Shown piece after piece: positions 8,004-17,407 of a stretch of 64,000 nt of DNA; within the stretch, counting starts at the first letter, position 1, and the number at the start of each line of letters is the position of its first letter. This DNA is from Sphingobacterium griseoflavum (lineage in GTDB: Bacteria; Bacteroidota; Bacteroidia; Sphingobacteriales; Sphingobacteriaceae). Made by a program: the position numbers and the translations under genes. Location: positions 69,141-133,140 of the forward strand of contig NZ_BNAF01000012.1 in the NCBI RefSeq assembly GCF_014653155.1, given 5' to 3'. Below the pieces are notes generated by a model, which was not told the DNA's origin, did no database searches, and saw nothing but the letters and a program-made list of their open reading frames with translations.

Positions 8004-11000
8004 TTAAAATCCAACTGTCAATCCAAAGGAATAAGCCCTTGGTCTAGGATAATTCCCCCAATTAATGCCGTCGATCCCCACTTCAGGATCGAATCCTCTA
8101 TTGAACTTCGTGAAGGTCGCTAGGTTATTTCCTGACGCATACACGCGGATCGTACTAATTCCACGAACAAGACCGGGTCTAAAGTTGTATCCTACGGTGA
8201 GATTTTGCAGCCGTAGAAACGAACCATCTTCGACAAAGAAATCCGATGCTTTGTAACCTCTCGTATTGTTCGCTCTTGGATAGAGGTTGCTTGGATTATC
8301 AGGAGTCCAACGCTGTATCTGCCGACTCGGCGTCATCTTTTGCAGATCGAATATATCATTCCCATAAACCCCATAAAATTGCGCACTTAAATCGATCCGT
8401 TTATAGGATAACGATGTATTGAAGCTATATATAAAGTTTGGTGTGGGATCACCGATAACCATCCGATCGTAGGTGGGGTCGATCGTCCCATCGGGTTCTC
8501 CGTTTACGCCACTGATGTCCATATATTTAATCTCTCCGGGCAATGCTTCTGCACCGGTAAGTCCTGCTTCGATCCCATCCTCTAGGGACTGGATGATTCC
8601 ATTTGCACGATATCCGTAAAAAGCATACATCGGCTGGCCAATAATGAAATGGTTGATATTCTGTCGTACCATTTCGATGAGCGATCCGGTCACTACCCGA
8701 TCACTCTCTCCCATAGCGATCACTTTATTTCTATTCAACGCGAAATTTCCGCCAACTGACCAAAAAAGATCGTCTTGTTGTATAATATGTGCGTTAAAAC
8801 CCAACTCAAACCCACGGTTGCTGATTTCGCCATCATTCACCCACTGTTGATCGAAACCCGAGGAGGGCGCAATGGTTCTGGTACGTAGCAGATCCTTAGT
8901 GTGTTTATTATAATAATCCAAGGTCACTGTAAACCTTTGATCCATCAAACCGATATCCAGCCCGATATCATAGGACGTCGTAGTTTCCCATTTCAAGCTT
9001 TTATTTCCAAGCCCACCAACAATCGTCAATCCCTGTTCGTTATTTGCTCCCGCAAGCCCCGGTCCAAAACCGGTCATAAAGCCGTTTTGAGCACCTACGT
9101 AATATCGTTCCGAACCAAATCGGTCTAATGTTTGGTAAGGCGATATACCCTGATTCCCAGTCAAACCGTAGCTTGCCCGCATCTTCAATTCAGAAAAAAA
9201 TGAAATATCACTCATAAACGATTCTTCGTTCAGCTTCCAGGCAATGGCTGCTGACGGGAAAAATGCCCATTTATTGTTATCTCCAAATTTGGTGGAACCA
9301 TCGGCACGTCCTGTAACCGTAACTAGATATTTATCCAGTAATGCATAATTCGCCCGACCAAACCAAGAGTGCAAGGTGGAAGCCGAGAGACCGTTGCTAA
9401 TTACCTTTGTCTTGGCGCTATTGAGGTTTTCGTTTTGGAGATTATCATTCACAAAATTCATCCCCATGAGATTACTGGTGCGCGTTTTGGAATTTTGCAA
9501 AGAAAAACCTCCTACTACGTTCAGACGATGTATGTCATGAAAAGTTTTATCCAAGGTAAGGTAGTTTTCATTAACCAGTTCGTTATTGTTGAAGTTATTT
9601 GTTGCCCCATAGCCCGTATTTTCATATCCCCTAAACGTGACGCTTGCTGGTTCGTACACATCCCCCACTGCATTTCCAAACTTCGTACTTAATTGTGTTC
9701 GGAACTGCAGCCACTCAGTAAACTTAACGTTGAAAAACAATGTTCCGAGGACATCGATTGTTTTAGATTTATTCAATACTTCATTGGCGATGGCAATCGG
9801 GTTTCCAAAATCCATTGCCGATGTCCGAAAATAATTACCATTCTCATCATACACTGGAAAAATTCGCGAACGACCGGCACTCAGGTTTTGTCCTGTATTA
9901 TTCGTATAGGTCAGTATAATATTTGTTCCAGCAGAAATTGCATGATTAACCTTTTGGTCTAGATTCAGTCGACCGGTATACTTATCATAGGCATTTTTGA
10001 TAGCCAGTCCTTCTTCCTTATAATAGTTACCGGACATGCTGTATTTCGTATTGTCGGAACCTCCATCTATACCCAAGGTGTAATTTTGCGAAAAAGGATT
10101 TCTATAGACAAGATTGACCCAATCGGTATTAGTCGACCATTGCGGTTTGTTTGGATCCAATCCCCGTAATTCGGCTATCGACGGAAAATATACACCGCTT
10201 CTTACTTCGCCAAGATAGGGGAGTTGGCTAAGCGGAGTTCCCCCGTTTCGTGCGGCTTCGTTTGCGTAGACTGCCTCTTCGATCCCATCTCGCCAAAGGT
10301 CTGGTTTTACGGATAAAGATGACAAGGTGTGCAAGGTATTCAAGGTGATCCGTGGTGTACCGGCTCTTGCTTTTTTCGTCGTCACCATAATAACACCATT
10401 CGCTCCTCTTGATCCATAAATAGCCGCTGAAGATGCATCCTTCAACACTTCTATGGATTCAATATCATCGGGGTTTATTTGTTTGAGATCGCCAGCATCA
10501 CCCCACGGAAAACCGTCAACCACCACAAGTGGAGCGTTAGAACCGCTCAAAGAGCTGTTCCCACGGATCCGTACGGTCGCGCCGGCCCCTGGCTGACCAC
10601 TGGATATCGCTACCTGAACACCTGGAATTTTTCCCTGCAAGAGTTGATCAACCGACGAAGCGGGTGTTCTGTTCAGGTCACTTCCCTTCAATGTAGCTAC
10701 GGAGCCAGTCAGATCACTTTTTTTAACCCCTCCATACCCTACTACGACCACGTCATCCAGATCAACAGCCGTACCGGTCAGTACTGCGTTGATCTCCTCG
10801 CGGTTGTTTACCGCCACATCCAAAGGCTGTAAACCTACTGATGTGAAGGTCAATGCTGCTGTTGCACCTTCAACCGTGATACGATAAGTACCCGCTTGGT
10901 CAGTGGTCGCCGTTTGTCCACCCGCCTTGACCGTGACGCCAGCTAATGGCCGCCCTTCGCTATCCCGTACCACCCCTGATACCTGGCGGCTTTGCCCCAC

Positions 11001-11066
11001 AGCCATTTGGATAGTGAACAGCATGCCACAAAATGCAGCGCAGGTTTTTAATACACTTCTTCTCAT
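8004..11066 (-). CDS. SusC/RagA TonB-dependent outer-membrane transporter
   Basis: A 1020-residue TonB-linked transporter that imports oligosaccharides into the periplasm with energy from ExbBD-TonB. The signal peptide ends near VGQ (residue 25). A carboxypeptidase-regulatory-like domain (about 27-100) follows, then a plug domain containing SSAAIYGSRGANGVI, then the 22-strand barrel ending in the terminal aromatic FGLTVGF. Length and layout are standard for SusC. It is the first gene of the main mannan operon, with a 5' leader of about 90 bases after a predicted promoter at 11165-11207. The substrate, manno-oligosaccharides, is inferred from the downstream enzymes. Confidence 0.95.
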   Translation of the reverse strand: MRRSVLKTCAAFCGMLFTIQMAVGQSRQVSGVVRDSEGRPLAGVTVKAGGQTATTDQAGTYRITVEGATAALTFTSVGLQPLDVAVNNREEINAVLTGTAVDLDDVVVVGYGGVKKSDLTGSVATLKGSDLNRTPASSVDQLLQGKIPGVQVAISSGQPGAGATVRIRGNSSLSGSNAPLVVVDGFPWGDAGDLKQINPDDIESIEVLKDASSAAIYGSRGANGVIMVTTKKARAGTPRITLNTLHTLSSLSVKPDLWRDGIEEAVYANEAARNGGTPLSQLPYLGEVRSGVYFPSIAELRGLDPNKPQWSTNTDWVNLVYRNPFSQNYTLGIDGGSDNTKYSMSGNYYKEEGLAIKNAYDKYTGRLNLDQKVNHAISAGTNIILTYTNNTGQNLSAGRSRIFPVYDENGNYFRTSAMDFGNPIAIANEVLNKSKTIDVLGTLFFNVKFTEWLQFRTQLSTKFGNAVGDVYEPASVTFRGYENTGYGATNNFNNNELVNENYLTLDKTFHDIHRLNVVGGFSLQNSKTRTSNLMGMNFVNDNLQNENLNSAKTKVISNGLSASTLHSWFGRANYALLDKYLVTVTGRADGSTKFGDNNKWAFFPSAAIAWKLNEESFMSDISFFSELKMRASYGLTGNQGISPYQTLDRFGSERYYVGAQNGFMTGFGPGLAGANNEQGLTIVGGLGNKSLKWETTTSYDIGLDIGLMDQRFTVTLDYYNKHTKDLLRTRTIAPSSGFDQQWVNDGEISNRGFELGFNAHIIQQDDLFWSVGGNFALNRNKVIAMGESDRVVTGSLIEMVRQNINHFIIGQPMYAFYGYRANGIIQSLEDGIEAGLTGAEALPGEIKYMDISGVNGEPDGTIDPTYDRMVIGDPTPNFIYSFNTSLSYKRIDLSAQFYGVYGNDIFDLQKMTPSRQIQRWTPDNPSNLYPRANNTRGYKASDFFVEDGSFLRLQNLTVGYNFRPGLVRGISTIRVYASGNNLATFTKFNRGFDPEVGIDGINWGNYPRPRAYSFGLTVGF

Positions 11067-11164
11067 ATAGATAACATTTAGATTTATACATAGCTTCTCT
11101 AGGCAACTTGAACGTGATCCGTCATTCGGATCGCCTCATAAATTGGTTAGCCTGCAGCTTTAGA

Positions 11165-11207
11165 CAAAGATATTCCAATACCTCCTTTGGACATCAATAC
11201 TATTTTA
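11165..11207 (-). promoter_or_regulatory. Predicted promoter and operator of the mannan operon
   Basis: TATCTTTG on the minus strand (plus 11165-11172) matches the -7 consensus exactly. TTG (plus 11195-11197) is a possible -33 element after 22 bases. AATACTATTTTA is at 11196-11207 on the plus strand, where an activator next to RNA polymerase would bind. A second TACT begins at 11219, 21 bases from the first, and the 8-bp inverted repeat ATTATACT/AGTATAAT (11215-11222, 11229-11236) overlaps it. Confidence 0.6.
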
Positions 11208-11288
11208 ACCAAATATTATACTTTAAATAGTATAATCACTACTCAGCACCTATGTATAAAGAAACGGGATATATATTATTTTATCTTT

Positions 11289-12167
11289 TTAGATAAATAC
11301 GCGGCTACCACTGAAGTTCATTCGATAGTCAGAGGGGGTACAATTTTTTTTACGCTTGAAAGCCCGGTTAAAGTTGGAAATATTATTAAAACCGCACAGA
11401 TAACAGATCTCGGCGACCGTGTTACTGGTCTCTATTAGCATGCGGGTAGCATGCCCCAAACGGATTTCATTAAGATTATCAATAAATGTCTTTCCGGTTC
11501 TCTTCTTTATAAATCTGGAAAAAGATACTTCAGACATGTTCACAACTTCAGCCACTTGTCTCAGTGTAATGAGGTTGCCAAAATTTTTGTTCATAAATTC
11601 GAAAGCGTTGTCCAAGCGCCTACTACGAAAATTGAGTGTCTTGTCCAGTAACATATCCCCTTCAACCAACAGTTTAGTATCTCCACTTACAGACAATTCC
11701 CGTAAAATTAGCATCAATGTTATCACGGAATCGAATCCGGTGATGGTATGTAAGCGAAGTATCTCGGGAAGAATTTTTTTTACGGTTTCTTTGGAGAATT
11801 TTATTCCAAAGCGACTCAGCTGAAACATGCGCTTTATAAAATTCAATTGATTTTTATGGAGAAATTGTTCACTGAACAAGTCTTTATTCCATTGTATCGT
11901 AACTTCGACAATTTTATCGGAGGTACATTCGTGGTTAAACCACCCGTGTGGAAGGTTCGGTCCTGTCAGTACGAGCTCAAAATTATCAATGGTATCAACC
12001 CTATCTCCGACAATGCGCTGTGCACCCGCGGCATCCAAAATCATATTGAGTTCATATTCTTCGTGATAATGATAAGGAAAGTCAAACTTATCCTTCTCTC
12101 TATGAAAGACAGTAAAACATTCCGTTTCACGCAAAGGAGTTACTTCTTTGATAGGATGATGGCTCAT
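11289..12167 (-). CDS. AraC family regulator of the mannan locus
   Basis: An AraC/XylS regulator of 292 residues from the ATG at 12167. An in-frame TTG at 12191 would add eight residues, but the ATG is preferred. An N-terminal cupin-like sensor domain includes YHYHEEYELN. Two C-terminal helix-turn-helix motifs follow (LRQVAEVVNMSEVSFSRFIK and the AEICYLCGFNNISNFNRAFK signature). Such proteins bind a sugar and activate neighbouring operons through tandem half-sites. The gene lies directly upstream of susC on the same strand, and repeated TACTATTTT sites at the local promoters are its likely targets. Control by AraC rather than a hybrid two-component sensor or SusR is a less common arrangement for PULs. 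Confidence 0.9.
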   Translation of the reverse strand: MSHHPIKEVTPLRETECFTVFHREKDKFDFPYHYHEEYELNMILDAAGAQRIVGDRVDTIDNFELVLTGPNLPHGWFNHECTSDKIVEVTIQWNKDLFSEQFLHKNQLNFIKRMFQLSRFGIKFSKETVKKILPEILRLHTITGFDSVITLMLILRELSVSGDTKLLVEGDMLLDKTLNFRSRRLDNAFEFMNKNFGNLITLRQVAEVVNMSEVSFSRFIKKRTGKTFIDNLNEIRLGHATRMLIETSNTVAEICYLCGFNNISNFNRAFKRKKNCTPSDYRMNFSGSRVFI

Positions 12168-12240
12168 AACTGTTAAAATAATACCACCCAAAATACCTCA
12201 TTTTCTAGCAAAAAAACAAACCTTCCCCTATAAAAAGGCG

Positions 12241-12270
12241 TATTTTGACCATTATCTGTCAAAATAGTAT
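12241..12270. promoter_or_regulatory. Inverted-repeat operator upstream of the AraC gene
   Basis: TATTTTGAC (12241-12249) and GTCAAAATA (12258-12266) form a perfect 9-bp inverted repeat around 8 bases. The right arm extends to TAGTAT, so its reverse complement is ATACTATTTTG, which shares the core found at the other promoters of this locus. It lies about 75-105 bases upstream of the regulator's ATG, suggesting autoregulation. I saw no convincing -7 box for this gene, and no other gene in 12192-12448. Confidence 0.45.
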
Positions 12271-12448
12271 AGACCGTGGTGCCTAGGATTTGCCTGACCA
12301 AACGTGCCGCAAATGCGACGCGGCTTTTCTCACCGGGACGTCTTCCCTCAGGTGTATCCGAAATTGAATCGCAACGAGCTATTTATCCATCTGAACCGGA
12401 AATACGAACGTCGATTCATGTTGTACACCTTTTAGAAATAACGTCCGA

Positions 12449-14980
12449 TCATTTCAACTTCTTCAGACGGTCTTTCGCAGAAGGAATGACATCGTCATCT
12501 TCTGTATAATTTTCTATCACACTTTCTAACGTGCGTTTTGCCTGTTGTACATTGCCGCTACGTGCGTAAGTATCTGCAAGCAAGATGAAACTTTTAGCCA
12601 CCCAATAATCATGGCCATTCATATTTTCTATCACGTCAAAAGCCGACTTTTCTGCTTTCCCGTACTCCTTATTTTCATATTGCAAGAGTCCAACACGGTA
12701 CCGAGCTTCAGCACTGACCGCCGCTTGGCTCTTGAGCGCAGACAAATTCAGTTCGTCCATCGCAGACTTCGCGTCACCTTGCTTCAACATCGCCTTTGCA
12801 CTGTACAGGTGCGCTGTCGCAATCTCTTCGTCAGATGCCCGATCATAATTTTTGATCAATTTTAGATATTTATTCATCTGCTCCACATCGCCTATTTCAA
12901 AATAACAGATCATTAAATTTGTTACGGCGTAACCATAGTTTTTCTTATAATCAGCATTAAGTTCTAGCTTTTTTAGGTGAACTATGGCCTCGTTATACTG
13001 CTTCAGATCCAGATACAGAGCTGCCACAGTGAGCAAGGTGTTCTCCGTATACGGACTTGTCCAGTCATTGAGAATAATATTTAAGTCGTGTAAGGCCTCT
13101 TGCGGATGCCCCGTATGGTATAAGCTCACCCCTCTAATGTAACGCGCATACTTCTCTTGCCGTGGTTTCGGAAACTTATCAAAATAGGCGTCGATAGCCT
13201 CCGCAGCGGGGCCATATTGTCCTCTAGAAAACAATGTACGGCCTATCTTGAATGCCAAGTCATCTTGTTGTGCGACGCTCAGCTCCGTAACATTGCTGCC
13301 GGTGGCATATTGGATATAGCTTGTTGCATCTCCTCGATCCAGATAGATGTTTTCGATGGAAAGAAGCGCTTGTGCTGCCTCATCGGTCGTCGCATAATCT
13401 TTCACCACCTTTTGGAATGTAGCCATCGCCGCATCTGTATCATTCTTATTGTACTGTACGAGGCCGATCGTCATCAGCGCCCTTGGAACATAGCTGCTGC
13501 GAGGGTATCTTTCGATCATCTTTTGCAGTCCTTCAATCGCGGAATCATACTCCCCTTGGGTGAAATATACATAGGGGATCTCGAACGCCACATCATCTGC
13601 GTAATTTGAACCTGGAAATTTTTCAACAACGGATCGCAACGTATTAATTTTGGCAGCATTATCTCCCTCCAACCCCTGAATAATACCGAGTTGGAACAAC
13701 GCGTAGTCTTGGTTCGGCGCTTTACTGCTGATGAGTTGGTTATAGTACGCATTAGCGCGCCCATAATTACGCATAGACAGATACGAATCACCTAAACGCG
13801 CTATCACATCATAACGTATACGTTCATCCGATGAACTTTCTTCCGTAGACAAGAAGCGTTCAAAAGATTGCGCTGCCACGCTATATCTATTGATACGGAA
13901 TGCCGAATACGCCAAGGCATAGTTTGCATAATTGTATACCGCGGTGTTTTGCGCAGCAGGCAAACGGAGGAACCGTGAGAAATTTTCCACCGCCTCGCCG
14001 TATTTGCGCACTTCATACATCGCCTCTGCTTTCCAATATGTAGCCAACGCTGCCATCTCGGGATCGAAAGGGAATTTTTCTGACCGCATGAAAATCGATA
14101 TGCTATTTTCGAACGCACGCTCGTTGTAGAACTCCATGCCGCGGTAGTACGTTATTTTTTGGTAGGCCATATCGGCTTTACGATCCCTAGTTTTGAATGA
14201 CTCCAACAAATATACTGCCGCCTCAAAATTACTGCTACCCGACAGCACGTCCATCATCCGTGTTTCCGTGGTTTCCGTTTTCTTTGCATCCGGAGCGCGG
14301 TCTGCATATTTCATCGAAAGATAATCTTGGAGGGGTTTGAGGGAAGCTTGTACGGAGTCCAAGCTATATAGAGTCTTGGCGTAGTTGTATAGTGCATCCG
14401 TTTTCAATTCCCGGTCAAAATCCATCTTCGACGCCTTAAAAAAGGCATTCCGGGCACCTGTCTTATCGCCGGTTTTTAGGGAAATATAACCTAACGCAAT
14501 GATCGAACTTTGATAAAAAGCATCCGCCGGTTCCACTTTCTTGAGGATGGATGCCGATCTTTCAAATTCGCCAGCTCGATAAGCCAAGATACCGATCCTG
14601 TTATTATCGATGTTGCTCCGCGGGGCATTGGGATATCGCTCCGGTAAAGGATAATGATAAGGTTCTTTGAATTCATTCCTTTCGAAATACAAGCTTGCAG
14701 CAACTTGGCGAACCTCGATCTCCAATGCCCTCCGGTCGATGTTCATATCTGGGCTTCGACGTATCTTTACCGCATCTGCTAGCATCGGACGGTAATCGCG
14801 GACAATGTCAAAGGAATCCATAACCGAAGCTCGCGTTTCCTCCCAACGCTCATTAGATGTTCCCTTTTCGACCTGCTGCTTATCCCCTACCTGCGCGTAT
14901 CCCATACCCCACAAACCTGCAAAAAAACTGATCCATATCAGTTTAAGGGAATGAATTTCAATCCTTTGTTTACGTACCAT
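12449..14980 (-). CDS. Large periplasmic TPR-repeat protein
   Basis: An 843-residue protein with an N-terminal signal sequence (hydrophobic stretch near residues 13-28, ending GYAQ) followed almost entirely by tetratricopeptide repeats. Typical helical pairs such as YNYAKTLYSL, ALFQLGIIQGLEG, ALMTIGLVQYNKND and ARYRVGLLQYENKEYGKAE recur from about residue 120 to 835. It resembles the large YbgF/CpoB-like or BamD-like TPR proteins annotated in Bacteroidota and is probably a periplasmic scaffold for cell-envelope proteins. The partner is unknown. It stands alone, with about 280 bases on one side and about 425 on the other. Confidence 0.75.
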   Translation of the reverse strand: MVRKQRIEIHSLKLIWISFFAGLWGMGYAQVGDKQQVEKGTSNERWEETRASVMDSFDIVRDYRPMLADAVKIRRSPDMNIDRRALEIEVRQVAASLYFERNEFKEPYHYPLPERYPNAPRSNIDNNRIGILAYRAGEFERSASILKKVEPADAFYQSSIIALGYISLKTGDKTGARNAFFKASKMDFDRELKTDALYNYAKTLYSLDSVQASLKPLQDYLSMKYADRAPDAKKTETTETRMMDVLSGSSNFEAAVYLLESFKTRDRKADMAYQKITYYRGMEFYNERAFENSISIFMRSEKFPFDPEMAALATYWKAEAMYEVRKYGEAVENFSRFLRLPAAQNTAVYNYANYALAYSAFRINRYSVAAQSFERFLSTEESSSDERIRYDVIARLGDSYLSMRNYGRANAYYNQLISSKAPNQDYALFQLGIIQGLEGDNAAKINTLRSVVEKFPGSNYADDVAFEIPYVYFTQGEYDSAIEGLQKMIERYPRSSYVPRALMTIGLVQYNKNDTDAAMATFQKVVKDYATTDEAAQALLSIENIYLDRGDATSYIQYATGSNVTELSVAQQDDLAFKIGRTLFSRGQYGPAAEAIDAYFDKFPKPRQEKYARYIRGVSLYHTGHPQEALHDLNIILNDWTSPYTENTLLTVAALYLDLKQYNEAIVHLKKLELNADYKKNYGYAVTNLMICYFEIGDVEQMNKYLKLIKNYDRASDEEIATAHLYSAKAMLKQGDAKSAMDELNLSALKSQAAVSAEARYRVGLLQYENKEYGKAEKSAFDVIENMNGHDYWVAKSFILLADTYARSGNVQQAKRTLESVIENYTEDDDVIPSAKDRLKKLK

Positions 14981-15085
14981 TTTCCTAATCTATTGCTTAT
15001 TTTCCAATCTATCATCCATGTTTGAGACATGGTTATCTCACAATCTTCCTGCCAAACGGATACCGCCAAATCTAAAAAAGTTAAA

Positions 15086-15265
15086 TCACCAAATGACACG
15101 ATGGGCATCCGCAATTTCATGTGCGATAACAGTCATGCTCAGGCAGCACGTCTCGACAGCCAAATTGGATAATCTGATCAGGTTCTTGTTAGCTTCTAAC
15201 CTGAACTTGTCGCATTGTTTACTAAGTTCCGCCGATACGCGATCAAAAAAACGGAATGAAGGTTA
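15086..15265 (-). pseudogene. Possible remnant of a zinc metallopeptidase
   Basis: Within the 425-base gap between the TPR gene and mnmE, one minus-strand frame of about 59 codons lacks a proper start, has a stop just upstream, and reads LIRLS...TVIAHEIADAHR before a stop. This resembles the region around the zinc site of YugP-type membrane metallopeptidases (NLS...AAHExGHA), but the second His of the HExxH motif is Asp and the flanking domains are gone. I read it as a decayed fragment. Chance similarity is possible. The rest of 14981-15406 shows no gene. Confidence 0.3.
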
Positions 15266-15406
15266 TTTACAATAAAATTCCAGCGTAGTAATGTTGTTTT
15301 ACGAATGCGTGCTGCCAAAATTCCGGACAAGAGTGGACCAAAAGCTAGCAGATATGATTATTAAAATCAAGCAAAAGACAACAAGATAAAGTAAGAAAAA
15401 CTAGAA

Positions 15407-16783
15407 TTATTTTCCGATACAAAATTTAGAAAAAATATTTTCCAATAAGTCATCGGTAGTAACCGCACCCGTTATTTCACCTAAATGATATAGCGCCTGT
15501 CGAATATCCATCGCTAAAAAATCCGATGTAACAGGGTTATCGATACCGTAAAATACCCTATCTAGAGATTCCAACGTTTTTTGGAGCGCTTCCAAATGCC
15601 TTATGTTGGTTACCAAAACATCATCGACTTGGACATTTGCGACATTCACCTGATGCAAAAGTTCCTCTTTTAGCTCCTCTATACCCGCGCCCTGTTTTGC
15701 CGATATATAAACGGGAGAAAGCACCGCATATTCTTCACGCTGCGCTACTGACAACAAATCTGACTTATTGATTAGGGTGACAAAAGGAATAGACAACTGG
15801 GCGACATCCGCAATTTGTTGCTGCACCTCAACCACCGTATCTTGCGTGGGATCGAACAAGTAAATAATCAACCGTGCTTGCTTCATTTTTTCACGTGTTC
15901 GCTCTACACCTTTCGCTTCGATTATATCTTGTGTTTCTCGAATTCCCGCCGTATCGATAAAACGGAAGGTTACCCCCTGAATATTGATCTCATCTTCGAT
16001 CGTATCACGCGTTGTGCCTGCTATTTCAGAGACAATGGCACGTTCTTCGTTCAGCAACGCATTCAACAGCGTAGATTTTCCGACATTAGGCTTTCCAGCA
16101 ATCACAACAGGAACCCCATTTTTCAAAACGTTGCCCTGCTCAAACGAGGCAATTAAACGACGGATTACTTGGTGAATATGGTCAATCAAGCTTTTCAGCT
16201 GATCCCTGTTGGCAAACTCGACATCTTCTTCACCAAAATCCAGCTCCAGTTCGATCAACGACGCGAAGTGAACAAGATCCTCACGTAGACCTTTCAATTG
16301 ATTGGAAAAACCACCGCGCATCTGTTGCATAGCCACTTGATGCGATGCAGCAGAATTTGATGCAATCAGATCCGCAACAGCCTCCGCCTGCGAAAGGTCT
16401 AGACCGCCATTCAAGAACGCTCGCAGCGTAAATTCACCGGCTTGAGCGGCCCGAGCGCCATGCTTCAACAACAGATTAATGACACGCTCGATGATATACT
16501 TTGAATTATGCGTGGAGATTTCCACCACATGTTCCTTGGTGTACGAGTTTGGTCCGATAAACAGGGATACCAACACTTCGTCGATAATCTCGTTCTGGTC
16601 ACGAATCGTACCAAAATGTATTGTATGCGACGCTTGTTCACGCAGATCTTTACCTCGAAATATCGAGTTTGTAATATGGATAGCCTGCGAGCCCGATAAA
16701 CGGATAACGGCAATTGCACCGTTAGCTCCGGGAGAGGTGGCTAAGGCAACAATTGTATCTTGCGAAATCAAATCTGTTGACAT
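15407..16783 (-). CDS. mnmE: tRNA uridine-5-carboxymethylaminomethyl modification GTPase MnmE
   Basis: 458 residues, full length. With MnmG, MnmE installs the carboxymethylaminomethyl group on U34 of certain tRNAs. The N-terminal folate-binding domain begins ISQDTIVALATSPGANGAIAV. The central helical domain contains a GTPase module with the P-loop GKPNVGKSTLLN, the G2/G3 region (AGTTRDTIEDE, DTAG) and NKSD. The C-terminus ends in the catalytic-site motif CIGK. The gene stands alone, divergent from the DJ-1/PfpI gene. Confidence 0.97.
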   Translation of the reverse strand: MSTDLISQDTIVALATSPGANGAIAVIRLSGSQAIHITNSIFRGKDLREQASHTIHFGTIRDQNEIIDEVLVSLFIGPNSYTKEHVVEISTHNSKYIIERVINLLLKHGARAAQAGEFTLRAFLNGGLDLSQAEAVADLIASNSAASHQVAMQQMRGGFSNQLKGLREDLVHFASLIELELDFGEEDVEFANRDQLKSLIDHIHQVIRRLIASFEQGNVLKNGVPVVIAGKPNVGKSTLLNALLNEERAIVSEIAGTTRDTIEDEINIQGVTFRFIDTAGIRETQDIIEAKGVERTREKMKQARLIIYLFDPTQDTVVEVQQQIADVAQLSIPFVTLINKSDLLSVAQREEYAVLSPVYISAKQGAGIEELKEELLHQVNVANVQVDDVLVTNIRHLEALQKTLESLDRVFYGIDNPVTSDFLAMDIRQALYHLGEITGAVTTDDLLENIFSKFCIGK

Positions 16784-16870
16784 CGTGCAAAGATACGCTT
16801 TTGGAAATAATGTTGGTGAAAACTTTATTTCCTCAGCACCGTTCGTTTATCAGTATAAATAAGGAAAATT

Positions 16871-17407
16871 ATGAAAGAAAAGATAGCCATCCTAACAGAA
16901 GTAGGATTTGAAGAAATTGAGTTGACATCGCCCAAACAAACATTAGAAGAGCGAGGCTATGAGGTTCATATAATCTCGCCCAATGCGAACGAACATATAA
17001 AATCCTGGAACCATACCGACTGGGGCAGTGAGTTTGCTGTTGACGTAGCGGTAAGTGAAGCCGATCCGTCGAGCTATTGCGCGGTAATATTGCCTGGTGG
17101 TGTCATCAATCCTGATAAATTACGTGTTAGTGAAGAAAGCATCTCCTTTATCGATCATTTTGTGGAGCACGATAAATTGATTGCAGCCATCTGCCACGGC
17201 CCGTTAATCCTCACAGAAAATGGCTTTGTGAAAAACAAGCGACTAACATCTGTTAAAAACATTAAAACAGACCTGATCCACGCCGGTGCTGATTGGGAAG
17301 ACACAGAAGTTGTGATTGATTCGAACTTAATCACCAGTCGGACCCCTGATGATCTCGCCGCGTTCAACAAAGCAATCGTCACCTACTTGGGCATAAAAAA
17401 AAATTAA
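16871..17407 (+). CDS. DJ-1/PfpI family protein
   Basis: 178 residues of the DJ-1/PfpI class I glutamine amidotransferase-like superfamily, close to the YhbO/YraA/Gsp18 group. The nucleophile Cys lies in the elbow AAICHGPLIL, with an upstream Glu in the family position (EVGFEEIELTSP) and the segment CAVILPGGVINPDKLR. Family members protect against oxidative and carbonyl stress and have been reported as deglycases or chaperones; the activity is debated. It stands alone, 87 bases from the divergent mnmE start. No signal peptide, so cytoplasmic. Confidence 0.9.
   Translation: MKEKIAILTEVGFEEIELTSPKQTLEERGYEVHIISPNANEHIKSWNHTDWGSEFAVDVAVSEADPSSYCAVILPGGVINPDKLRVSEESISFIDHFVEHDKLIAAICHGPLILTENGFVKNKRLTSVKNIKTDLIHAGADWEDTEVVIDSNLITSRTPDDLAAFNKAIVTYLGIKKN

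Noticed and set aside
12313..12435. A 40-codon plus-strand ORF between the AraC gene and the TPR gene
   Set aside because: It has an ATG and a stop but no family match, no clear ribosome-binding site, and lies opposite two minus-strand genes. Chance cannot be excluded.
15018..15275. An 85-codon plus-strand ORF in the gap before mnmE
   Set aside because: Its sequence has no recognisable protein character, and the opposite strand holds the metallopeptidase-like remnant.
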